Shown piece after piece: positions 44,265 to 52,290 of a stretch of 64,000 nucleotides of DNA. The DNA is taken from positions 1-64,000 of the forward strand of contig JNDT01001030.1 in NCBI GenBank assembly GCA_000697055.1, given 5' to 3'. Numbering within the stretch: position 1 is the stretch's first letter; each line of letters starts with the position of its first letter. Source of the DNA: Saksenaea vasiformis B4078 (taxonomy: Eukaryota; Mucoromycota; Mucoromycetes; Mucorales; Saksenaeaceae). A model generated the notes under the pieces. The model was not told where the DNA came from, searched no databases, and saw only the letters and a program-made list of their open reading frames with translations. The position numbers and the translations under genes were made by a program.

Positions 44265-45853
44265 ATGTCAGGCAGAGTAGCCGCAGCGCTGAAGAAGGAA
44301 AAACAACCGACCACCCATTCAGCCAAAGGATTTTCCGATCTTGGAGTCGATGAATGGTTGGTAGACACTCTGAAATCCATGCAGATCCGGCGACCAACCG
44401 AGATCCAGCAGGCATGCATTCCTCCTATTCTCGCAGGTTCGGGCAAAACCCAATACACAAAGAATCTCAGCTAACATGATGTATCGATGTTAAAGGAAAG
44501 GATGTGATTGGTGGTGCAAAGACTGGTTCCGGTAAAACTGCTACATTTGCTCTACCAATTTTGCAAAAGCTGTCCGAGGATCCCTACGGTGTTTTCGCTT
44601 TGGTACTCACACCAACTAGGTAAAAAAAATATTTAGTGTAATGATGAGCCGTATAATGACCCATTCAATAGAGAGCTTGCATTTCAAATTGCTGAACAGT
44701 TCCGTGTACTGGGCAAAAGTATGGGTCTTAAAGAATGTGTCGTCGTTGGTGGCATGGGTAAGTTTGATTATGCGTCAAATGAGCTGTATAATTTAATGAA
44801 TGTGGTTTGTAATAGATATGATGAAGCAGGCTTTAGAGCTTTCTAAGAAGCCGCATGTCATTATTGCTACTCCCGGCCGTTTACGAGACCATGTTCAAAG
44901 CAGTTCAGGTGCGGTCTGCCTTTCTCGAGCCCGTTTCCTAGTGATGGACGAAGCAGATCGCATCCTTTCGCCAACATTTATGTCTGATCTTGAAGTGATT
45001 CTTCCTCTCCTTCCAGAAAAGCGACAGACTTTGTTATTCACAGCCACAATGACGGATTCCATTCTTGCACTTCGCGATGCCAAGGAAGATCCAAAGGAGA
45101 GACCATTTGTGCATCTATGTGACATGAGTGTTTCTACTGTCTCTAGCCTTGATCAATTGTATGTCTTTGTGCCATCGCAAGTACGAACAGTCTATCTTGC
45201 GCACATTTTACGATCCGAGGATTTCAAAGATAAGAGTGTCATCATATTTTGCGGCAGGGGCTCTACCGCTGAGATGATCACAGTCATGCTCAAAGAACTT
45301 GGCATCCGATGCACATCTTTGCACTCCGAAATGACACAGCAGCAACGACTCGACTCGCTTGGCAAGTTCCGGGCTGAAGTCGTTAAGGTGCTAATTTCCA
45401 CAGACGTCGGTAGTCGGTAAGTGGGACAAGCCTGCAGCAATTGCAGTCATTAATCGTCTCGATTCAGTGGTTTGGATATTCCCTCGGTCGAACTTGTACT
45501 GAACTATGATATACCTCGTGATCCAACTGACTATATTCATCGTGTCGGTCGTACAGCGAGAGCAGGGCGAGGCGGTAAAGCTCTGTCAATTGTCTCAGAG
45601 AAAGATGTCCAGTTAATTCAGAACATCGAAGAACGAATTAACAAGAAGATGGAAGAGTACCAGATTGCAGACAATGTAATTTTGGATGAACTTTCTGAGG
45701 TGACTACAGCGAAGCGCGTTGCAACAATGGTAAGGATTCTATAATGCAAGGAAATGATTCAACTGATACGCTATGATTTAGCATTTGCATGACACAAAGT
45801 TTGGAGAAAAGCGACATGTGAGAAAGAAAAAGAAATTAGCGGCTGCAGAATAA
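44265..45853 (+). CDS. DBP8: DEAD-box RNA helicase Dbp8 (DDX49-type)
   Basis: Nucleolar ATP-dependent RNA helicase for 18S rRNA maturation (family knowledge). Exons are 44265-44436, 44496-44619, 44672-44757, 44816-45416, 45468-45729 and 45782-45853, giving 438 aa, matching Dbp8 length. Motifs in order are the Q-motif region with FSDLGV and [15 protein letters not shown], motif I AKTGSGKT (65-72), Ia PTRELAFQ, Ib ATPGRL, II DEAD (172-175), and III FTATMT (TAT in place of SAT, usual for this group). These are followed by STDVGSRGLDIP and motif [15 protein letters not shown] (352-364). A basic C-terminal tail ([10 protein letters not shown]) follows. Assignment to Dbp8 over other DEAD-box members rests on overall length, the short tail and motif III. 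Coregulation with the PA2G4-like gene is suggested by the shared promoter. Confidence 0.92.
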
Positions 45854-46258
45854 GCCCAAATCACTCCCCTTTTTGTTTTTACCAATAGACCTATCGTGTA
45901 AATATAAAATTCAACCAGCATTTCAACATATAGTATAGTCTTCCTTGTTCGTTTTCACGACGTCTTACAAACATTTAAGTCGTTACTGTCAATGTTTGTG
46001 GATAAGATGGAGACTTATAGCTGATTAACAGGAGCTATTAATTGCTGCGTAGATATTCAAATAAGCAATACTCTTGTAGTTTCAAGTGAAATTTATGGCG
46101 GCGTGCAGCCGGGTTTTTGCAATCAGTTCTAGGTTGTCACAGCGATATGCAAGTCAATACAGCGTAGGCAAGAGCTTGAGGATAGGTCAAAGGCCCTGCA
46201 CTGACGACAAATCCGAATCAAGTACGAGATGGTACCATCAGTCTGTTCCCCAGATATA
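45854..46258. other. 3' flank of DBP8, no gene seen
   Basis: About 400 bp of AT-rich sequence up to the GTAC at the outer left edge of the inverted transposon pair. Confidence 0.5.
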
Positions 46259-47834
46259 GTACACTCTTTCCGGAAAGTAAATTCGCCCAATAACGAGAAC
46301 AAAATTCGGGTTGCACGAAAAATCAATTCGCCCTGATGGAAAATCAATTCGCCTGACGGGAGAGCAAAATTCGTATTGTACGAAATGTAAATTCGTCCTG
46401 GCTGACAAATCAGATGTCCTGCTGCCTAGAATATTTTGTAGGACAAGTCTTGGCATCTTTGGATATTTAAGAGCATACCAAATGCTCGTCTTCGTTTTAT
46501 TTCTTTTTCACAATTGCATCAGAAATCACAGATTATGAACATTCAATTCATGTTTGAAAATGGGAAAGGCTCTGTTGTCGACGAATATGGTCGACCTGAA
46601 CCAATGGATTATATTGTTGATGAGGAGCAGTTTCGTCTCGAAACGTTGAGCTCTCGTACACAATATTTAGCTCAATTGGCTCTAAAGAGCGAGAAAGAAA
46701 TAGAGACAATGCAGGTGGAAAAAGAAGTGGTAAAGCCTTGTAGTGATGTTATTATGAGGGAAACATCAGTGAAGCGAAATTATACACGCTACTGTGATCA
46801 GGACAAAGTGAGGTTCTTTAAATTGTTGTTTGAGAAGTGTTTGAGTGCGGCCACTGCTGCAAAACAACTTGGGATTCACGTTCGTACAGCACAGAAATGG
46901 GCTAAACAGTACGAGACGGATCCTGACAGCATCTTTGAGAAACGGAGAAGGACTGGTCGTCCTCGTATTCTCCATGAGGAACACAAAAACGCTATCCTTG
47001 AGTGCATTGATGACAATCCTTCCGTCGTCCTGGACGAAGTAATGAAGAAGTTAAAACAAATATTTACAGAATTAAAAGTATCCAAAACTACCTTGTTCGA
47101 TTTTGTAAAACAACATTGCAATTTGTCTCTCAAAAAAGCTCGGCTTCAACCCATAGATCGGAATAGCGAAGAAAAGATTCAAGAGCGCTTGGATTGGGTT
47201 CGTAAATGGGAAAAAACAGACATGGATTTCACGAGAAACTGTGTCTTTCTTGACGAGTCTGCTTTCCATATTAATTTGAAACGTAGTATGGCATGGTCAA
47301 GGAAAGGTACACCGGCAGTGATCACTGTTCCCAAAACACGAGCGACAACAATGACTATTTTAGGCGCGATTTCTGCTGAAGGTCTAATCAAATGCAGCCT
47401 TAGACTTCCTCAGCTTCCATACAATAAAAAGAGAAAGCGGGGAGATGGTGTTGGGCAAATAAGCAAAGGAACGGTTACAGAACACTATATCAGCTTTCTA
47501 AAAGCCACAATGGATGAAATGGACCATTATCCACACATGAAAGGTCATTATCTTGTGATGGATAATGCTCCTATCCATACATCAGATAATATCGCTAAAT
47601 ACGTAGAATCTCGCGGTTACCGCTGCGCTTATTTGCCTCCATGTTCTCCTGAGCTCAATCCAATCGAGCAATTCTGGTCAGTGGTCAAAAGCAAAGTGAA
47701 GCGCAATAAGTTTCTCGAGAAGGAAACGTTGATGACCCGGATCAGTGAAGCTTCTAGTAGCTTGAAATTAAGTGATTTTAAAGGGATTGTTAAACATTCT
47801 TATAAATGCTTGGACAAGTGTCGTAATGGGCAAG
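46259..47834 (+). repeat. Left arm of the inverted transposon pair
   Basis: Starts GTACACTCTTTCCGG. A subterminal region follows with repeated AATTCGCCC/AATTCGTCC words in Gly/Asn-like spacing (46275-46410), then the transposase gene. Ends ..CGTAATGGGCAAG at 47834. Confidence 0.9.
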
Positions 47835-47842
47835 CACTCTGA
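46535..47842 (+). CDS. IS630/Tc1-type DD34E transposase, left copy
   Basis: Cut-and-paste transposase acting on TA targets. First ATG at 46535 gives 435 aa; the frame opens upstream with TTG only. The N-terminal helix-turn-helix is at about residues 95-130 (AAKQLGIHVRTAQKWAKQY), followed by GRPRILHEEHK and a second HTH-like region. Catalytic residues are Asp240 in VFLDESAFH, Asp343 in LVMDNAPIH, and Glu378 in SPELNPIEQFW, with 34 residues between the last two (DD34E). No stop or frameshift, so the gene looks young and potentially active. The stop lies in the spacer, eight bases past the shared arm. A TATA-like ATATTTAAG occurs near 46464. Confidence 0.92.
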   Translation: MNIQFMFENGKGSVVDEYGRPEPMDYIVDEEQFRLETLSSRTQYLAQLALKSEKEIETMQVEKEVVKPCSDVIMRETSVKRNYTRYCDQDKVRFFKLLFEKCLSAATAAKQLGIHVRTAQKWAKQYETDPDSIFEKRRRTGRPRILHEEHKNAILECIDDNPSVVLDEVMKKLKQIFTELKVSKTTLFDFVKQHCNLSLKKARLQPIDRNSEEKIQERLDWVRKWEKTDMDFTRNCVFLDESAFHINLKRSMAWSRKGTPAVITVPKTRATTMTILGAISAEGLIKCSLRLPQLPYNKKRKRGDGVGQISKGTVTEHYISFLKATMDEMDHYPHMKGHYLVMDNAPIHTSDNIAKYVESRGYRCAYLPPCSPELNPIEQFWSVVKSKVKRNKFLEKETLMTRISEASSSLKLSDFKGIVKHSYKCLDKCRNGQAL

Positions 47843-48427
47843 AGAAGCTTTCTTTCTACGGAAATCAGGGTGTCTGTTTCTAAAAAAAAAAAACCGACTT
47901 ATTGAAATGGATCCGTTTACGTTTCTTTTTCTTTTCTCTCATTGGCTGAATCTTTAAAAATATTACGTTTACGTTTACGTTTCCGTTTACGTTTCCGTTT
48001 ACGTTTCCGTTTACGTTTACGTTTACGTTTCCGTTTACGTTTCCGTTTACGTTTACATTTACGTTTACGTTTCCGTTTACGTTTCCGTTTACGTTTCCGT
48101 TTACGTTTACGTTTACGTTTACGTTTCACTTTATTATTTTTCCCATGACAACGCCAACTTTTCAAATTTCCTTTGAACGAAGACCGGGAACGGACACGAC
48201 AACTAAAAATCTTCTGAAACATCCGGAAGTCAAAGACATTGTAACTAAGGCAGTCGCAGGTGTTGATGGCGATGCCTATATAATTGGAGATTCTGAATGG
48301 GCGGACGGCACACAATCTGATGTACTATACGCTCCCAAGGATGAATCACTTGGGCATGCCCCAATTATCGTTGAAGTGCAGCATTCAGTGAACTTTGCCT
48401 TTGTCAATCGATCAATCAGGTATTGTA
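47835..48427. other. 593-bp spacer between transposon arms
   Basis: Single-copy sequence held between identical inverted arms. Contains a poly-A run (47881-47892), the TTTACG/TTTCCG array, and the start of a host-type coding sequence. Confidence 0.8.
47962..48127 (+). repeat. Hexanucleotide array TTTACG/TTTCCG
   Basis: About 27 tandem six-base units, mostly TTTACG with interspersed TTTCCG and one TTTACA. The six-base period keeps several frames open (Leu-Arg-Phe-Arg or Lys-Arg repeats), which creates artefact ORFs on both strands. It ends 18 bp before the ATG of the following coding fragment. Confidence 0.9.
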
Positions 48428-48462
48428 CTTGCCCATTACGACACTTGTCCAAGCATTTATAA
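48145..48462 (+). pseudogene. 5' fragment of host gene, possible PD-(D/E)XK nuclease-like, cut by transposon
   Basis: Opens with ATG. About 94 codons look genuine, up to the arm boundary at 48427: MTTPTFQISFERRPG, VDGDAYIIGDSEW, then SDVLYAPKDESLGHAPII and VEVQHS, ending NRSIRYC. The spacing of the acidic residue in SDVLY and the EVQ triad recalls PD-(D/E)XK folds such as Rpn-type and Mucoromycota-specific families. That link is tentative. The frame then runs into reverse-complement transposon and stops. No continuation is found after 50003, so only the 5' part survives here. Confidence 0.6.
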
Positions 48463-49727
48463 GAATGTTTAACAATCCCTTTAAAATCACTTAATTTCAA
48501 GCTACTAGAAGCTTCACTGATCCGGGTCATCAACGTTTCCTTCTCGAGAAACTTATTGCGCTTCACTTTGCTTTTGACCACTGACCAGAATTGCTCGATT
48601 GGATTGAGCTCAGGAGAACATGGAGGCAAATAAGCGCAGCGGTAACCGCGAGATTCTACGTATTTAGCGATATTATCTGATGTATGGATAGGAGCATTAT
48701 CCATCACAAGATAATGACCTTTCATGTGTGGATAATGGTCCATTTCATCCATTGTGGCTTTTAGAAAGCTGATATAGTGTTCTGTAACCGTTCCTTTGCT
48801 TATTTGCCCAACACCATCTCCCCGCTTTCTCTTTTTATTGTATGGAAGCTGAGGAAGTCTAAGGCTGCATTTGATTAGACCTTCAGCAGAAATCGCGCCT
48901 AAAATAGTCATTGTTGTCGCTCGTGTTTTGGGAACAGTGATCACTGCCGGTGTACCTTTCCTTGACCATGCCATACTACGTTTCAAATTAATATGGAAAG
49001 CAGACTCGTCAAGAAAGACACAGTTTCTCGTGAAATCCATGTCTGTTTTTTCCCATTTACGAACCCAATCCAAGCGCTCTTGAATCTTTTCTTCGCTATT
49101 CCGATCTATGGGTTGAAGCCGAGCTTTTTTGAGAGACAAATTGCAATGTTGTTTTACAAAATCGAACAAGGTAGTTTTGGATACTTTTAATTCTGTAAAT
49201 ATTTGTTTTAACTTCTTCATTACTTCGTCCAGGACGACGGAAGGATTGTCATCAATGCACTCAAGGATAGCGTTTTTGTGTTCCTCATGGAGAATACGAG
49301 GACGACCAGTCCTTCTCCGTTTCTCAAAGATGCTGTCAGGATCCGTCTCGTACTGTTTAGCCCATTTCTGTGCTGTACGAACGTGAATCCCAAGTTGTTT
49401 TGCAGCAGTGGCCGCACTCAAACACTTCTCAAACAACAATTTAAAGAACCTCACTTTGTCCTGATCACAGTAGCGTGTATAATTTCGCTTCACTGATGTT
49501 TCCCTCATAATAACATCACTACAAGGCTTTACCACTTCTTTTTCCACCTGCATTGTCTCTATTTCTTTCTCGCTCTTTAGAGCCAATTGAGCTAAATATT
49601 GTGTACGAGAGCTCAACGTTTCGAGACGAAACTGCTCCTCATCAACAATATAATCCATTGGTTCAGGTCGACCATATTCGTCGACAACAGAGCCTTTCCC
49701 ATTTTCAAACATGAATTGAATGTTCAT
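48276..49727 (-). CDS. IS630/Tc1-type DD34E transposase, right copy, read-through tail
   Basis: Same protein as the left copy across the whole shared arm, ATG at 49727, with the DD34E catalytic triad intact. At the inner edge (48428) the left copy's stop is absent. The frame instead runs 51 codons into the antisense strand of the spacer and the host-gene fragment before stopping at 48276, adding an unrelated tail to the transposase. Whether the extended protein is active is unknown. Identity with the left copy implies a recent duplication or ongoing gene conversion. Confidence 0.88.
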   Translation of the reverse strand: MNIQFMFENGKGSVVDEYGRPEPMDYIVDEEQFRLETLSSRTQYLAQLALKSEKEIETMQVEKEVVKPCSDVIMRETSVKRNYTRYCDQDKVRFFKLLFEKCLSAATAAKQLGIHVRTAQKWAKQYETDPDSIFEKRRRTGRPRILHEEHKNAILECIDDNPSVVLDEVMKKLKQIFTELKVSKTTLFDFVKQHCNLSLKKARLQPIDRNSEEKIQERLDWVRKWEKTDMDFTRNCVFLDESAFHINLKRSMAWSRKGTPAVITVPKTRATTMTILGAISAEGLIKCSLRLPQLPYNKKRKRGDGVGQISKGTVTEHYISFLKATMDEMDHYPHMKGHYLVMDNAPIHTSDNIAKYVESRGYRCAYLPPCSPELNPIEQFWSVVKSKVKRNKFLEKETLMTRISEASSSLKLSDFKGIVKHSYKCLDKCRNGQVQYLIDRLTKAKFTECCTSTIIGACPSDSSLGAYSTSDCVPSAHSESPII

Positions 49728-50003
49728 AATCTGTGATTTCTGATGCAATTGTGAAAAAGAAATAAAACGAAGACGAGCATTTGGTATGCTCTTAAATATC
49801 CAAAGATGCCAAGACTTGTCCTACAAAATATTCTAGGCAGCAGGACATCTGATTTGTCAGCCAGGACGAATTTACATTTCGTACAATACGAATTTTGCTC
49901 TCCCGTCAGGCGAATTGATTTTCCATCAGGGCGAATTGATTTTTCGTGCAACCCGAATTTTGTTCTCGTTATTGGGCGAATTTACTTTCCGGAAAGAGTG
50001 TAC
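48428..50003 (-). repeat. Right arm of the inverted transposon pair
   Basis: Reverse complement of 46259-47834 with the same length. The outer edge is ..GGAAAGAGTGTAC at 50003. Confidence 0.9.
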
Positions 50004-50324
50004 ACATCAATTTTAAAAATTAGCCAAACTTATGACGTACAGGGCAACTACTGCGACGATATATATGATGCGTTGTGCGGTCTCTGCACATGCCCTTGTG
50101 ATTCCCATCCGTCCTGAAATACTATCGACTTTCGGCACTGGCGTATTTTTTTTTTTTTTTTTGGGATCAGTGTCCCATATGATATGATCATTATATACCA
50201 TTCAATATCATCGTAGATATATGGGTTCCAATGTCTCATGAATATTTGCAGATATAGTAACATTTTTCCGGAGTATCCTCCTCATATCTAACACCAAACT
50301 CTAACAAATTCTAGTATACAACGT
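50004..50324. other. Intergenic with 17-T run
   Basis: A run of about 17 T at 50146-50162 may mark an old poly-A insertion or a slippage site. No gene was seen. Confidence 0.5.
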
Positions 50325-50754
50325 TCATTTTTTTGCCTTCGCCTCCAGAAGCTCTTTTGCCTCGTTGATCTTCGTTGCCAAGTAAGGTGATCCACCACGA
50401 TCGGGATGATTCAACAACATAATACGACGATGAGCTTCCTTGATCTTTGGTTTGGTCGCCTGCGCCTCCCTAAATAAGAGTTGCAAGGTCAATACATAAT
50501 TAGGACACCACTGACCGAATTTTACCTCAGGCCAAGAATTAAAGCGGCCTCACGCTTGCTCATTTTCGCTTCAAATCCTCCTTTATAGAATTTCGACATT
50601 CGAGGTGCTTTTGGCATTTTTTGATACTCTTGAAATGCCCGCAATCCAAGACGACCGGCAGTGGCAGCACCAGCAACTGCAAATCCAATAATAATAGGTG
50701 TAGACTATACGCCAAACGTAAGACGAGATTCATGCAACTTGCGACACATACCAT
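50325..50754 (-). CDS. PAM18: Pam18/Tim14, J-protein of the mitochondrial import motor
   Basis: Inner-membrane J-protein that stimulates mtHsp70 at the TIM23 channel. Exons are 50754-50752 (the ATG alone), 50704-50526 and 50469-50325, giving 108 aa, a normal length. After the start comes [19 protein letters not shown], the single membrane segment (about residues 2-21). GLRAFQ and [20 protein letters not shown] follow, then the truncated J-domain with the essential HPD (82-84, [19 protein letters not shown]). The first exon carries only the initiator codon; the same arrangement is common in fungal PAM18 genes. Its 3' end faces the transposon pair. Confidence 0.93.
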
Positions 50755-51243
50755 TTGGTATTCTGCAATGTTTCCAAACCTTCTCCCCAGGTCAAAACGT
50801 TCCCAGTTACTTGTGACTGTTTGAAGGTTCTCCAAAAAGCGCTCTTTGAAATGAAGACAATCACAGACTTGCCCGGTCGGGTTGCTTTCGCCAGATCTAG
50901 GAATTTTGGAACAACCTTCTATTCATAAATGAATTACACCATAGTGATGGCAAGTGATAATGATTACTCTGTACAACCGTGAAGGAAGTGACGCTAGAGA
51001 AAAATACGGACAATCTAGTGAATGATCCAGATCGATATTTGAATTAGAGGATAGGGATAAGAAAACTTATAGCAGTAATGTCAGTGTCTCAAAAGGAGAA
51101 AGACTAGTAATAGTATTGAATTTTTTTTTTATTCAATTGACGTGCTTAATGATGATTAGTTCAAACCACATCGGGGGTTTTGGGGATATCTTTGGCAAAA
51201 AGGATCATTAATCTTTTCTTGAGGGACCTCTGTGGAGTTTTGG
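50755..51243. other. Promoter of PAM18 and convergent 3' flank
   Basis: 490 bp. The minus frame upstream of the PAM18 ATG (50755-50835) stays open but is probably 5' UTR. A 10-T run lies near 51120. Confidence 0.45.
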
Positions 51244-51366
51244 TTAACTTTCTGAAGCGTCTCCAGTTATGTTACCATTTTCAATAGCGCCTTTATTGGT
51301 AGGGGATGCCATGGCGGTGGCGGCGAGGCAGAAAAGGGCCGACAGAGTGAGCAAAATGGATCGCAT
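51244..51366 (-). CDS. Candidate 40-residue secreted peptide
   Basis: A short frame with a textbook signal peptide: MRS, hydrophobic ILLTLSALFCLAATAMA, then a mature part of about 20 residues that is small and polar (SPTNKGAIENGNITGDASES), with one N-glycosylation sequon (NIT). TATAAAA sits 53-59 nt upstream (51419-51425), matching confirmed genes. No homologue is recognised. It could be the first exon of a longer gene, but no donor is seen before the stop. It could be a secreted signal or effector-like peptide, or a decayed secreted gene. Confidence 0.5.
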   Translation of the reverse strand: MRSILLTLSALFCLAATAMASPTNKGAIENGNITGDASES

Positions 51367-51418
51367 GGTTGACAATTGAGACAAAGTTAAAGGCTATGGA
51401 AGCAAAGCGATTAACATC

Positions 51419-51425
51419 TTTTATA
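51419..51425 (-). promoter_or_regulatory. TATA box of the secreted-peptide gene
   Basis: TATAAAA on the minus strand, 53-59 nt upstream of the ATG at 51366. Confidence 0.5.
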
Positions 51426-51580
51426 CAAATTTTGGCTCAAAAGTCATACGTGTAATCCTTCTGAGAAGCTTATTTTTTCACATTCCTCTTTTGCGTCGCT
51501 ATTCCTTTTGTAGTTTGTCGTACTTCAAGTCGATTGTCAGAGTACAGAAGTTTTATAGCATCTGACCTATTACCGCCATA

Positions 51581-52290
51581 CTATTTATTGAATCATTTTT
51601 TACACTACTCTAAATAAAATCTTGCGCCTCTGAAGATCCTGGTTTGCACTACAGAAAAATTGAATATGCGGTGGTTAGTATATTAATTTTACGCCAGAAG
51701 ATTAATCAACTTACGTGAACTTGGTCTCTCCAGTCGACACAAACTTATTCGAGCAGCGTAAAAAATAACTCATGGTTAGTAAATGAAAGGTGCTTTGATG
51801 CCTTCTACTTAACTCCCCGAAGGGTAATACCGTGGTAACACGGGACCCAACCCCGCACCGAAGCAGTGGGGCGGGTGGAGGTTGGTGGCCGGCGTCTAGG
51901 AGCAGAGGACTTCAAGCGATCCAGCGTCTGGTGATCTATCACGAAAAAAAAATCAGTGATACTGAGTATGATAACGTTTACTCACTGAAATGGTGAACGT
52001 TGGTTACACACACGGCCAAGACGGTTCGGGACAGAGATCGTGCAGCCTAATCAAGAGGCAGAAAACATGAATAATCTTGCAGATGTAATGTATTGACATC
52101 CTTACAGGGGACGTCCAAGAGTAACAAAGCCGAAGAATAAAAAATAATTCATGCGTCTCTTTGAATACGGATGATTCTGGTATGAGCTCACCATGAAACA
52201 TTTCTATGGCTTGTGATACCGTGTAAAGAAACTGCCACTGATGCAATAAATCATCTCAACGTCAAAAGAACGTACTGCTTTTGGCGGAAC
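51581..52290 (+). repeat. Dispersed repeat family, copy D
   Basis: Most complete match to copy B: TACTATTTATTGAATCA, TTTTTACACTACTC and AATAAAATCTTGCG with CCTCTGAAG. Next come AACTTGGTCTC, GGTTAGTAAATG with CTTTGATGCC (as in C), CAAGACGGTTCGGGACAG, CATCCTTACAGGGGACG, CAAAGCCGAAG and GCGTCTCTTTGAATACGG. An extra G/C-rich segment (51820-51930) is present only here. Confidence 0.7.

Larger units (their letters stand above)
46259..50003. mobile_element. Composite inverted pair of IS630 transposons with cargo spacer
   Basis: Two 1,576-bp arms (46259-47834 and 48428-50003) are inverted copies with no length difference and identical predicted translations over the shared part. They surround a 593-bp spacer (47835-48427). 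Each outer end reads GTACACTCTTTCCGGAAAG inward, so the whole unit has perfect long terminal inverted repeats with TA at 46260-46261 and 50001-50002. Both inner edges stop at exactly the same base (..GGGCAAG). No 3' terminal repeat of the ordinary element is present at the inner edges. Confidence 0.85.

Noticed and set aside
47962..48127. CRISPR-like regular array
   Set aside because: Pure hexanucleotide tandem repeat without spacers, in a eukaryote.
47917..48315. Lys-Arg and Leu-Arg-Phe-Arg repeat proteins on both strands
   Set aside because: Artefacts of the six-base array, which has no stop in several frames.
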